Below, in pieces: positions 1-10,966 of a stretch of DNA of 64,000 nt. This DNA comes from Diploptera punctata. Taxonomy: Eukaryota > Arthropoda > Insecta > Blattodea > Blaberidae. The DNA is taken from positions 1 through 64,000 of the forward strand of contig JASPKZ010010201.1 in the NCBI GenBank assembly GCA_030220185.1, read 5' to 3'. Under the pieces are notes generated by a model. That model did not search any database. It was not told the origin of the DNA and was given only the letters and a program-made list of their open reading frames with translations. A program made the translations under genes and the position numbers. Each line of letters begins with the position of its first letter. Position 1 is the stretch's first letter.

Positions 1-2110
1 TTTCCTCTCTTTGCAGGATGATTCTGCCGCGACTCATTAACCTAGTCTTGTATTACCATCAGTACTACCCACTGGGTTTCGAACACAAAAACCATCAACA
101 AAACCGCGGATGTTTATTTTGACGCACGAGGTACGTACAACTTTACTCATCTCAATGGAAATTATTAACTTACATAAATATGCAGGAGGCTAAAGATTCT
201 TTAAACCAAGTAAAAACAACATTCTAAATTAGCTTTCAATTTTTGCGAGTCAATAAGAGTCGATCTTGGTATCGCTATACAGATTGTATTTCTTTTAAGT
301 CATAACATTAACAAAAAATTAAACAGATCGAAAACTTAAAGAATATTGTAGTAGACTACACAGAAGTCGAACCAAGTAGTACTCGTAAGAAGCGAGGTGT
401 GTTAAATTTCGTAGGCCAAATTACTAAAATTCTTTTTGGAACATTAAGTAGTGAAGATGCCGAGTATTATACAGGAAAGATTAACGAGCTAGAAGGTGAG
501 CAAAAAGATTTTATTAGAATAGCAAAAGACCAGATGTTAGTTATAAAATCAGCTGTGAACATCATTTAATTCAACATTGCGAGATGTTGATAGGAATGAG
601 AAAACTTTAAAGAGTGGTTTAGCAAGATTAACCAACCTGTAAACAATATCACTAGTGAAATATATGACGAAACTCAATCGATAGCCTTGTTATCGGAACA
701 CGTATTGCAAATTGAACGGGCAATAGAAAGTACTCGCGAATTTTTTATATCTGATTGTTGAGGCAATTATTCATTCTAAAGATGGCACATTGCCGGCACA
801 AATTATCACCCCATCAAAGATAAGAAAATTGATGAGTAAAGAACAAGCATTAAGTGGACTTGATTACCCTGTTAACCTCCCATCTCAAGAACTAATCCAA
901 ATAATTTCCACACACATTTACCTACAAGATAAGTATCTTGTCTATGTTATTGAAGTTCCCTTATTCTACCTGAGCATTATCATTTATACCGTATCATTCC
1001 CTTCCCAACCCAAGGACAACAAGGAGATACGTCCAAGTAACATCTGCTTAGAAACTACGAAGGACTACATTATCAGCGATCCATTACGTCAGAAGTTCGC
1101 AAAATTGACACAATACCAAATCGATACCTGCTTCCAATTAAATAAATTTAAACATGTCTGCAAGGAAATGGAGCCAATACTTATCTATAAAGAGGGTATA
1201 GACTGCGAAGCAACACTTGTGCATCCATCGACGACGGCGGTCCCGAGTTCATGCTCTCACATCGCATGATGGAACTTAAGAACACACTATGGTTAAGGCT
1301 AATGGGGAACGAGTTCCTTCACGTAACACCAATACCCGAGATCTTCACGTCCCTGTGCCCTAACGAAGCTCCACAATCCATTACATTGAAAGGACGAGGA
1401 AAACAGACTGAACCCAGGATGTAAAGGTTACAGTGCTCATACTACGATTTATGCATATTCTACTATCTCCAAAAAATTTTACCATTCCTGATATCACTCC
1501 TATCCTCCAATTGACTTGGCGTTGTCTAGACCTCTGACCAATTGAAATTCCTTGATAAAATTCAACTAAACCTTTCCAATGAGTAATGTCCTTTCGCATA
1601 CAGATGATCTGAAAGTAACGAGCCATAAAATTGATGAAGTTAACGATATTATTAATGATGAGAAATGGAAATTAGAGCACTCAATGAAATTGAGGCTATG
1701 TGTCATGGGCAGCAACCTTAGGTATACTGACCACCGTAATCTTCATCGCAGTTTGCTGTAGCTGCTGTTGTTGCAGCTCTTGCAGAAAATTTGGTTTTTG
1801 GTGTGGAAAAAATGGCAACCCATGGATTGTATCGATGGCATGAGAAAACATTGCTTTTTACAACAAACTATACACACGGGGAATGTTCATTATCACGGAA
1901 GCACTGTGTCCACTACCTATCACAAGCGGAGACCGAACCAAGGACTTCACAGCAATAGATGACGAAGATTCTAAAGAAGAAGAGGCTCCGATCGTATCTC
2001 GTACGAGGTCCGCGAGTAAAATGAAAAAACCGTGTCCTTCATGGAGAACATAGTGATAAGAACAATAGATGTGTGCAACCGAGGAAAAAAAAAGTGTGAA
2101 AGTGACCTCG
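1..2110 (+). pseudogene. Errantivirus-like envelope (env) remnant of an insect endogenous retrovirus
   Basis: Decayed env of the insect gypsy/errantivirus type, whose product is a membrane fusion protein related to baculovirus F. Visible in order: a broken surface-subunit segment (about 110-235), a basic RKKR furin-like cleavage site at 384-395 followed directly by a glycine-rich hydrophobic fusion-peptide-like stretch (from 396), a helical transmembrane-subunit region, an open stretch at 790-1269, and near 1721-1785 a hydrophobic membrane segment followed by a dense cysteine cluster. Several stops and frameshifts separate these blocks (for example stops near 112, 235 and 568, and frame changes after 1269 and 1420), so no full-length protein can be made. 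No gag or pol is inside the window; they would lie to the left. The order cleavage site, fusion peptide, membrane anchor supports env over other glycoproteins. The class is fairly sure, the exact lineage is not. Confidence 0.8.
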
Positions 2111-2235
2111 AGAAATAATAAGTGCATCATAAAATAAGTAAAGAAATAAACAAATATTAAAAAGAACTTTGGACAGACGTTTGAAAGATAGAAATCAAAG
2201 CAATACTATACAGTAACTACAATGTTCGAAAAGTA

Positions 2236-2260
2236 TATATATATATATATATATATATAA
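2236..2260. repeat. (AT)n microsatellite
   Basis: About 12 AT units between the env remnant and the probable LTR. Confidence 0.9.
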
Positions 2261-2556
2261 CAATGTATTTATAACATATATGTAACTTGTGATCACTTAT
2301 TGATGTCATTAATATGTAATGTTTTTCTTTTATTTTAGGTAAAGGGTAATACAAATAGACGTGTCCAGTGCAAGTTCGCAAATATTCCATTACTGTGTTT
2401 AACGTTCACATTTATGCATAACTTGTTCTGTTTTAGGTTATTCATACATTTGGAAATTACTTCAGTAAGTAATAGTAATAATAAATCTCAAGATCCTAAT
2501 AGAGTAAAGAAAGAAGCTTAAAATTAAGCTCCATTGCTTTATCTTAAGGGCGGAAG

Positions 2557-3185
2557 TGTGTTGGCTGTAGAATTATTACCGCATATACTAATTAATTATT
2601 GCACTGTTAGCCAATAGCATAAAATCCACATATATATTAAAGTATTGAATTAACAATCAGAATGTATTTATATTATATTATGAAGGGAAATTGCGTACTG
2701 GACACTCTAATATATAATAATAATTACATGTGGATATTCAAGTTGAAACAGGCAGGGGCGTTGAGTTTGGATAATATTACTCACCATCCCCCAGTCTAAT
2801 ACAGGGGCGTCGAGTCAAGATAAGATTACTCTCCATCCCCTAGTTGAATACAGTAAGATAACATGACTGGTAAATTCCAGTCTTCATACGTAACTTTAGA
2901 AGAGATATGTCCTTATTTGGAAATGAGGGTGATACATTCCAACTCAGCGTCAATGCCACGCCCGCTTAACGGAGGGTTTATAACGGCTGATGCCCTTGGC
3001 ATCAGGGCTTATTCTTCATGGTTCCGACCTCGTCTCTATGACAGTTAGAGACACAATATTGTAACTTTTTAATCATCGTCTTTAATAAATATATTAAATC
3101 AAGTTCTGCATTCACTGGAGTTCTTGGACTCACAACGAATCCTACCTTCAAATTGTCTGATCTACCCGAGGGCCAGGTCACGACA
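2557..3185 (+). mobile_element. Probable 3' LTR of the endogenous retrovirus
   Basis: Starts TGTGTTGG directly after a purine-rich tract (AAGGGCGGAAG, 2546-2556) resembling a polypurine tract, lies downstream of env, contains an AATAAA signal near 3084, and is followed by ACA ends near 3133 and 3185. The right limit is uncertain because a minus-strand RTE-like element starts at about 3186. No partner LTR is in the window, so the borders are inferred. Confidence 0.45.
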
Positions 3186-3587
3186 GGCACTATCGAACTC
3201 GTAGGTTCATGGCCGCATGAACATAAGCTCTCCACACATCCCTAGCGTGAGCTAATGCTTTCCAATCATTCCCTGTATAATCTACTTCCCTCAAATCATA
3301 GTTAATGTTATTCTCCCACCTCATTCTTAATCTACCAATTGGGCGTTTTTCCTCTGGCTTTCCTACAAGAAGCTTCCATGCAAGTCTTTAATTCTCCATA
3401 CGTGCAACATGTCCTGCCCATCACAGTCTACGAGACTTAACTGTTCTTATTATATCTGGCTTCCTATAAAGACCATATAGTTCATTGTTATGTAGTCTTC
3501 TCCATTCACCTGTCTGTTCATCTCCCTTTGATCCAAAAATTTTCCTAAGTACTTTATTCTCAAATACCTGTAATCTCCTTTCCTCCC

Positions 3588-4848
3588 TTAAAGTAAGAGT
3601 CCATGTTTCGCACCCATATAATAGGCTATAACTGGTAGAATAATAGTTTTATATATTTTCAGTTTAACGTTTTTTGAAAGGAGTTGGGACATCAAGAGTC
3701 TCTGCAATGCATAATAGCACACATTTCCAGAATTGAGCCTATGTTTAATTTCTTTTTGCATTTCATTCCTATTTGTGATTATTGTTCCTAGGTATTTGAA
3801 TTCAGCCACTTCCTCAAAATTTCCCTCATTTGTCATTAGCTGTCCATTTCCATTATATAATGTATTTCTACATGTGACCATACATTTAGTTTTATTGATA
3901 TTTGCTTCCAGTCCTATTTTCTTAGTGTTATTCAATAGTGTGTGCGTGTTGTCCTTTAGCATCTCCTCGCTATCGGCCAATAGTACAACATAATCAGCAT
4001 AAACTAACAGCTTATTAATACCATTGTGTTGTAAGCATTCCTCATTCTCTATTTAATGGCATGCTCTAGTACAAAATTAAATAGCAGAGGAGATAGTGCA
4101 TCTCCTTGCTTCAACCCATTCTGTATTTCAAAAGTGTCCGAAAACTGTTTGCCTACATGCACCCTACTCTTTGTGCCATTTAGACACATTCGTATAAGTC
4201 TAACTAACGTTTTAGGAATTCCGAACTCCAGCATCATACTATATAACTTCTCCCTTTTAATTGAATCATATGCTTTTTTGAAGTCTACGTATAGTTGATG
4301 TACAGTACCATTATATTGCCATATCTTTTCTAAAATCTGTCTTATACTAAAAATCTGATCTGTTGTAGACCTGTTTCTTCTAAATCCACATTGATGATCT
4401 CCTAAAATGTCATCACTATAGGGAATAAGCCTGCTGACTAATATATTTGTTAGAATTTTATAGGAAGTTGAAAGTAATGAGATGCCCCTGTAGTTGTTGC
4501 AATCAGTTTTATCTCCTTTCTTTATAAATTGGTACGATAATTGATTCTTTCCATTCATCTGGAAGAGCTTCTTTTTCCCAAATCATACTAAGCAACCAGC
4601 GTATTTTGTCTATCAATTTTTTCTCCCCCTGATTTTATCAGTTCTGCTGGGATCTCATCTGAACCTGATGCTTTATACATCTTCAATTGTTCAATCGCCA
4701 TTTCAACCTCTAATGCACTTGGTTCTGCGACTAGCATTTCTGCTGTCTGTAAATTATCCTCCTCAATGTCCTGTTCTCTATGTACATTTAATGGCTGATT
4801 AAAGTAGCTTTTCCATCTATTTAATATATTCCTGATATCTGCAATCAT
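3588..4848 (-). pseudogene. Family A reverse transcriptase (broken, YADD changed to YADY)
   Basis: RT palm and fingers in three open pieces (4588-4848, 4049-4558, 3588-3980). Visible motifs: YRGISLLS, GFRRNRSTTDQ, the first catalytic block DFKKAYDSI, and NGLKQGDALSPLLF. The catalytic YADD box just left of 4020 reads YADYVVLLADS, so the second catalytic aspartate of that box is replaced by tyrosine. Together with the frameshifts this rules out activity. The thumb and C-terminal part continue toward 3250 in other frames and end in the family's NNIN...EVDYTGNDW type tail. Confidence 0.85.
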
Positions 4849-4956
4849 ATCCCCATTTTCATTCCGAATTATATTTGTTCTAGCCTGAAACCCTTTCTTC
4901 TCTATACTAATTCCCTGGTATAATTATCTAATGTTCCTATTTTTTGCGTTCAATTC

Positions 4957-5300
4957 CGATTCCGATTGAGGGTCTTTCCACTTTTCAGCGGTTGCCCTTT
5001 TACCAGCCTGCTGCTGACCCTTCACATCCACAAGTGTCAATCACAGAGGTAGATGATCAACAGCCAGTGTAGGGGCGACATGTGGTTAGCATGTCGAGTC
5101 CCCCAGCCGTTATAGCTGGTTCCTCAACCTGGAGCCGCTACTTATTGTAGCTACCCAATTGCCTCACGATGCTGGGTGGGCACCGGTCCCATACTGGCCG
5201 AAATACCATGAGAAAAGTTCTTCCACCATGGAGTCTCGAACCAGCGCAAGTCCCGTAGCTCTGCGCCAAGGCTTCCTACCTTAACCGCTCGGCTACGGCG
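4957..5300 (-). mobile_element. tRNA-derived SINE, family 1, copy 1
   Basis: The minus strand starts with a tRNA-like head (CGTAGCCGAGCGGTTAAG, a pol III A-box region; then CTGGTTCGAGACTCC, the B box) and runs to a 3' end near 4960. It is nearly identical in design to 30690-31033 and 48675-49015. The flanks share GCGTTCAATTC (4946-4956 and 5298-5308), a TSD of 8 to 11 bp; the GCG part may belong to the SINE. It interrupts the family A element, so it is younger than that element. Confidence 0.9.
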
Positions 5301-5745
5301 TTCAATTCAAGATCATTAATCTTCTCTCTCAAATATTACCTCTTTTTACTCCTTAGTAACTTGGTGGTTTCCCGTCTAATACTACCCAATTGCCCTAAAT
5401 TTATTTCATTTGGCTCGTGTAACCATTTCATTTTTGCTAGCTTTCTTTTCTTTACAATGTCGGCACATTCCTCATCAAACCATTTCTTGTTTTGCTTTCT
5501 TTTTTTAACAACCAATGCTTTCTAATGCTGACAATTTAATAGTATCTCTTATAGCCTCCCATTCTTTATTTATATCCGTTTCTTCTTCGTTTGCCACAAT
5601 TGTCATCTGAAGATTCCAGTACTTCAAATCTATTAGCAATTTTGATTTGGTATTCTTGCCGCATTTCATCATTTTTCAAGTTTTTTAATTCAAATTTTAC
5701 AGAATCATCTTTAGCGTTTGTTCCTCTCATAAGCGATAGCCGTTG

Positions 5746-6631
5746 TCAGATTTTCACCCTGACCAGATGATGGTCCGAATTGCAGTCTGTCCCTCTAACT
5801 GATCTAACATCGATTATGCTACTGTGCAAGCGTTTGTCCACTAATACATGATCTAACTGGTTCCGTGTTTCGCCATCTGGAGATGTCCAGGTGTATTTAT
5901 GAATATCCTTATGCTGAAATGTTGTGCTCTTAACAATGAGATTCTTTGATATGGCGAAGGTGACTAATCTAACCCCATTGTCGTTACTATCTTCATGAAG
6001 ACTGAATTTGCCTATTGTTGGTTTGAATATATCTTCCCGCCCCACTTTTGCATTAAAATCTCCTTAGACAATTTTCATATGATATCGTGAAAGGCTATCA
6101 AATAAGCATTCTAATTCTTCATAGAATTCATCCTTGATCTTGTCATCTTTATCTTCTGTGGGAGCATGTACATTTACAATTATAAAATCATGTTGTTTAC
6201 CCTTTAGAATTATGTATGATATCCTGGCCATGAACCTACGGGTTCGATAGTGCCAGTGAGTAAGTATCCTATCACTAACAAACTTAATATCTCGAATAGC
6301 GGATAGGATCCTCCTCCTGACTAAAAAACCCTTTCCAAATGCAGGTCTTTCTGCACCCCCGTAGTATAACGCAAAGCTTCCTGATTCCTGACTACCTTCT
6401 CCTGTCCACCTAACTTCCTGTAAAAGCGACTATATCCAAGGGCGATTTATCTAATTCCCGCGTTAATATCTCTAGTGCCCCGCTATTGTATAAAGTCCTA
6501 ACATTCCATGTTCCTAGGAACATGTCCCTGTGTTTGAGGCTTTGGCATGTGTTCCCTGAAGTAGTCCACGCCCGGGGATCCGAATGGGGGACTATTTGAC
6601 CTCCGTAAAATTTTACCCCAGTTGAACCCAT
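5746..6631 (-). pseudogene. Family A endonuclease domain (broken)
   Basis: Endonuclease/exonuclease/phosphatase-fold domain that nicks target DNA for target-primed reverse transcription. Readable blocks on the minus strand: GTWNVRTL near 6520-6500, NVHAPTEDKDD near 6190-6150, GDFNAKVG near 6060-6030 (preceded by a stop), and the C-terminal SDHHLV block at about 5765-5750. A 39-bp foreign insert at 6226-6264 splits the domain, and stops and frame changes break it further. The intact pieces are 6410-6631 and 5746-6045. The domain call is secure; function is lost. Confidence 0.8.
6226..6264 (+). mobile_element. 39-bp insertion of the family A 3' end, flanked by TATCCT
   Basis: The sequence GGCCATGAACCTACGGG and onward to CAGTGAGTAAG is the extreme 3' end of family A in plus orientation, sitting inside a minus-strand family A endonuclease. 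It is flanked by TATCCT at 6220-6225 and 6265-6270. Removing the insert and one TATCCT restores the expected endonuclease order. Confidence 0.8.
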
Positions 6632-6940
6632 GTCCGCATTTCTTGACGGTTGTATTTTTACGGTGAAAGTTCGTCACTCTTTCGACCAAGGTACTTTTTT
6701 GTCTGGCTTATCACCTTCGACCAGTCCGACATGGGTAACCCTTTCGGCAGCAGTGCTACCGAGGGGAATATTTTACCTCCGGAAAATTTTACCCCAGTGG
6801 AACCCATGTCCGCGTTTCTTGACGGTTGTATTTTTACGGTGAAAGATCGTCACTCTTTCGACCAAGGTACTTTTTTCGTCTGGTTGTCACCTTCGACCAG
6901 TCTGGCATGGGTAACCCTATCGGCAGCAATGCTACCGCTA
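6601..6940 (-). repeat. Tandem 176-bp repeat, probable 5' UTR of family A
   Basis: Two tandem units, 6601-6776 and 6777-6940, share CTCCGxAAAATTTTACCCC, TTGACGGTTGTATTTTTACG and CTTTCGACCAAGG. They lie immediately upstream (minus sense) of the endonuclease start, where RTE-like elements often have repeated promoters. The second unit is slightly truncated. Confidence 0.75.
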
Positions 6941-6984
6941 GCATTGTTCTCGAGATCATTTAAGCTCGCAATCAACTGTACCAC

Positions 6985-7340
6985 GAAAAGGTAAAGAACA
7001 TGGAGGGGTATACAGGTGAATGGAGAAGACTACATAACTGTGAGGTACATAATAGTCATTATAGGAAGCCGGATATAATAACATTTAAGTCTCGTAGACT
7101 GTGATGGACAGGACATGTGGCACGAATGGGGAATGAGAGACGTGCATGGAAGCTTCTTGTAGGAAAACCAGAGAGAAAACGCCCAGTTGGTAGACCAAGA
7201 ATGAGGTGATAAATAACATTAATCAAGATTTGAGGGAAGTAGATTATACAGGGAATGATTTGAAAACATTAGGCCAGGATAGGAATGTATGGAGATCTTA
7301 TGTCCGCCCGGCCATGAACCTATGGGTTCGATAGCGCCAG
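6985..7340 (+). mobile_element. Family A 3' fragment, plus orientation
   Basis: 5'-truncated copy encoding the RT C-terminus (TGEWRRLHN, GHVARMGNERRAWKLLVGKP, EVDYTGND), with several stops, ending in the family end GCCAGTGAGTTA. It continues into an ATT microsatellite. It lies head to head with the longer minus-strand copy, but that copy has its own 3' end, so this is a separate insertion. Confidence 0.85.
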
Positions 7341-7344
7341 TGAG

Positions 7345-7357
7345 TTAATTATTATTA

Positions 7358-7416
<59 letters not shown>
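7345..7416. repeat. (ATT)n microsatellite
   Basis: About 24 ATT units directly after a family A 3' end; probably grown from its tail. Confidence 0.95.
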
Positions 7417-7419
7417 AGT

Positions 7420-7700
7420 TTGAATAATATAACTACGAAAGTAAAAGATGTAATGAACACCAGATAAAGGATTCGGATGGATGGATATATAAAAACATTT
7501 AAAGTTGCAGTGAACACAGGAATCTGAAGAAAGGAAGATAATGAAATAATGAATTTTATCAAGAATTGAATAGTAACAAGATTACCAAAAGCAGCATTTA
7601 ACTACAAGTCGGGAGATTCAAGGAAGTAGGAATGCCACTGAAAAGATGGACAGAACAACTGTGAGGCAGAACAGGTATTCTGCCTAACCCGTGAAGAAAA
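7420..7700 (+). mobile_element. RTE-like 3' end fragment
   Basis: Degenerate C-terminal RT coding sequence (LPKAAFNYK near 7585-7610, then RWTEQL near 7645-7660). The same motifs occur on the minus strand at 38250-38350. Broken by stops. Confidence 0.6.
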
Positions 7701-8287
7701 GAAAATTGAATAGTACACTTAATTGATTTACTATTTTTGAAATTGAATATACATACATCACTTTCCTTTTCACGAATCATTTTAATTCAGGAATACACAC
7801 GATTTAAAAAAAATACCTATTATAAAATTTTCTCTTTTCTTATTATCCACTCATCTTGTTCAGATATTTTTGTTGATAATAATATTAATCGTACTTGACC
7901 CACGACGATACTTTCTCAGAACAACAACTAAACTTTGTTTTCTGTAATCCCGCTGGTTTTGGGTCTGGCATGATCAATTCTGGGTATGGTACCAAGTTCG
8001 CTAATTTAAACCGATGGATAATTAAACTTTTTTTTTCTCTCCCACTCATTAGTAACAATTGAATGTGTACAATACGTGCATATGCAATAAAATGTTTACA
8101 GATAACGTGTGTGCCAATATAGACAATAATTACAATAATGGTAACAGATTAGTGGAGATGTACAATAACTGTATTTTTTTCAGAGCAATTTTTTTTGAGA
8201 CGAACTTTTAACAATATCCGCCCTCTTTTTCGTTTACAGTGTTTTCCTTCTTGTCTTTTCTTTTTGTTAACTTTCTGTTATTCTCAC
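7701..8287. other. No feature recognised
   Basis: AT-rich sequence with short T runs; no coding similarity or repeat partner seen. Confidence 0.5.
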
Positions 8288-8402
8288 TTATAGACACAAG
8301 GAAAAGACACACACACCCAGACCCCTATCCCGCCGGAAATCGAACCCGGGTCGTCGGAGTGGAAGGTAGGGACTCTACCGACTACGCCACGGCGACGGAC
8401 AT
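8288..8402 (-). mobile_element. tRNA-derived SINE head fragment
   Basis: The minus strand reads as a tRNA-like unit: GTGGCGTAGTCGGTAGAG (A-box region) then CCGGGTTCGATTTCCGG (B box). It is not a functional tRNA: the arms do not pair through and no acceptor end is evident. No TSD seen. Confidence 0.6.
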
Positions 8403-9635
8403 ATTAGCAGAAAACAAAAGAAGCCGTGTATGCAATCAGTATAGTCAGGTTGTCGTAGGACATTTGTGGCATTCTGTCCTGGCATTGGTGGAATTATAAC
8501 CCACTTCTAAAGTTGGGGAATTACATGATAAATGATAATGAAGTACCAAGGGAGTCCGTATACCGAAACTTAATCTAAATTCTAGATAATAGGAGTAATT
8601 CCCAATAAAGACAATTTCCTCTGGTCTAGTCTAGAATCGAACCCCGGGACCACAAGACCTTAGCCTGGTGTATAAGCGAGAAGTAGGCCTATATTTGGAT
8701 CATCAAAACATACTACAGAGTGTTGGAGTTTAACTGAAGATGTAAGTAAAATTATACTTCTGAAACCGATATCGTGAAAACACCCAACTTTATGAAGTGA
8801 GATATAAAACATTTTCTCCAACTCATTCATAAATGTAAATAACTCACAGTGTTATCTCCCACTTTTATTTTGATTTAAAAAATAATGCAGAGTGGTTTAC
8901 AGATCCCATTACATAGCTCTGCATGTTGCACAAATGAAGTTTTGACAACATCAGTCTGCATGGTATATCCAGAGTTAACTGGTAGATCAAGGGCCTTCTA
9001 GGGTCGTCGTGTCATTCATATTTTTTTTTTTCGGAGTTAACAAACTGTTTCGCGACAGGTTGTGTCCCTCTAAGCCCGGGGGGACGGGCGTGGGGGAGAT
9101 TAAACTGAGGAATAGCTAGATTAAGATGAATCATCTCATTTTTAACAAGTGTGGACTATTTTTAATTGTTGAATAATTAGTTATGGGACCTGTGTTGACT
9201 TACTTCTTGTGAGTGACACAGTACTAATATTAAAGAAGGAATTCATTAACCAACAAAACAAAATGTAGGCCCTCAAACCGTTAAAATAAGCAACTGGTGA
9301 GAAGTTATCAATGGGAAGGACCACTTTTTATTCACACACTTGCTATAGAATTTAATTTCCACACCTTTTGGAACAATAATAATTTGATAGGTTTATTTCG
9401 GCGACCCCTTGAATGTTGTGGGAGAAGTGGATAGTCGTGACGTGTCTGGCCAGTGACCCGGCACAGTGACAACAATTACAACCTGCCCCTTATATAAATA
9501 GCGTCCATACTTATGCTGATATTCTCATACTTTTTAAACTTGACCTTTAACTGCAATAAATTCTTTCGCATAAAGTATGTTCTCAGAAAAAACTGCTAAC
9601 TTTACGATTTTATAAAAATGTGTATTACCGACGCA
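8403..9635. other. No gene recognised
   Basis: Unique-looking AT-rich DNA. There is a GC-rich island at about 9075-9095, and a short tRNA-like B-box match (reverse) near 8637-8655 too weak to call. Confidence 0.4.
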
Positions 9636-10290
9636 TTTACAATGACTATTTAACTCATGCCCCAAATGGGAGTCAATGACCAATCACGTTTTAATGAATT
9701 TTGTTTTACAACAAATCACAGTAGTATTTCACCTCGATATTTGTCTACTTCTGTTTATCATATTAAAGAAAGTTCCTCCTTTTTAATATTATGAACAGGT
9801 CAGAGCATTATTTTACAGTGACTAACTCTCCAACAAATACGTTGAATATAGCAAATAATGAACATATTCCTTCGAACTGCACATTTGATAATTGTGTGCT
9901 CAATAATTGTGTTTTTAAATACTGATTTTACTGAGTTGATTCCTAAAAAAATATTTAATAACCTATAATGTTGGTTGTAATATACAGTCTGATGTGTTTA
10001 ATTTTTTCTCCACTAGGGTGCATTCTTACAATATTGCGATCCTGTTTGGCAATAAATAATATGATCAAGTTGCAGTGGATGAACAAATGAAACTAACCAA
10101 ACATTTCTCATTTGTTTTCAAACATCGCCATTTACATTAAATATATAAATATTTTAAAATAACTATATTTAAATAATGGTTTGTTAGTAAACAGCTTAAT
10201 TTTATTCGTTAAATAGTCCTAACAAATGCTACTCTTGATTTCCAAATCCTCTAGATAAATTGTAAATCACTCGTGGCATTGCTTATGAAC
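9634..10290 (+). repeat. Dispersed repeat X, copy 1 (uninterrupted)
   Basis: Starts at TATTTAACTCATGCCCC and ends at AATCACTCGTGGCATTGC. Shorter copies are at 40041-40483 and, split by a retrotransposon, at 51505-51959 plus 56089-56398. No coding capacity. Likely a non-autonomous mobile element; its class is unknown. This copy is the uninterrupted reference that shows where the retrotransposon entered copy 3. Confidence 0.8.
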
Positions 10291-10384
10291 AATCCAGATA
10301 ATTTCTGTGCTGTACTTCGCTGAAGGTGTAGTTATAGTACAATAGATGGAATTAAGATTGCGTAACATCACATCAAAAGCTGCT

Positions 10385-10745
10385 CTAAAATACTGAAGAC
10401 AAATTTGGATTTTAAATAAACTAAATTCTCATAAACTTAGAATGATCCAAATGCACTTCTTACGTTTGCTGTTAGGAGTTAGTAGACTGGATCACCATAG
10501 GAACACTATTATCAGATAAAAACTTGGAGTACCAAGTTTTGAAGAAGATATAGAATGATACCAATAGAATGGAATAATCATCTGAGAAGAATGGAAAGAA
10601 ATATACTTCCAAAATTGGCGTTTCAATACACTCCAACTGGACATAGGGACCAAGAATACCAAAACATCGGTGCGAAGATCAAGAACATCTTCATTAGATT
10701 CACCAGGTCACATGGCCTAAAACGGATTTGCTTTTGATGAAATAT
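10385..10745 (+). mobile_element. RTE-like RT C-terminal fragment
   Basis: Decayed coding for the conserved post-RT block (MIQMHFLRLLLGVSRLDHHRN near 10440-10505, then HLRRMERNILPKLAFQY near 10575-10630), with stops. It ends near 10740. Confidence 0.65.
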
Positions 10746-10966
10746 ATTATGTACTGTTTGTATCGTCCTGTAGCTTATGATTTTAGCAAATTGTGTGAAT
10801 GTCTAAATGACAACTGATTTTATTGGAGGTCATCTAAATGAACAACTAGCACGAAGATAGATTTAGTGCGCTTGAGAACGACAAATGACTTCCGAGGTTC
10901 CCTAATCTGGCTTTTCTTATGAAAATACGTTACTATTTATTTAATGCAGGGCACTTGAAATACAGA

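Larger units (their letters stand above)
3186..6995 (-). mobile_element. RTE-like non-LTR retrotransposon, family A, near full length, decayed
   Basis: Reads on the minus strand from a tandemly repeated 5' region (6940-6600), through an apurinic-type endonuclease (about 6530-5746) and a reverse transcriptase (4848-3900), to the family's typical 3' end (about 3400-3186), which recurs at least seven more times in the window. The endonuclease start (GTWNVRTL) and the RT signature place it in the RTE/craniofacial-development-protein-2-like group of insects. It carries a SINE (4957-5300) and a 39-bp insertion (6226-6264). Reading is broken by stops and frameshifts, so it is not active. A flanking TSD was looked for and not found. 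Confidence 0.85.

Noticed and set aside
1381..2130. Short minus-strand open frames over the env remnant
   Set aside because: Antisense shadows of the decayed env. No motifs, and the plus strand explains the sequence.
5225..5300. tRNA genes at this and similar sites (30965, 31165, 48680, 49900, 63190)
   Set aside because: A and B boxes are present, but they belong to SINEs with 300-bp bodies and TSDs; no complete cloverleaf with paired acceptor ends.
3186..7340. Head-to-head family A copies as one twin-primed insertion
   Set aside because: The minus-strand copy has its own complete 3' end, so the plus-strand fragment is a second insertion.
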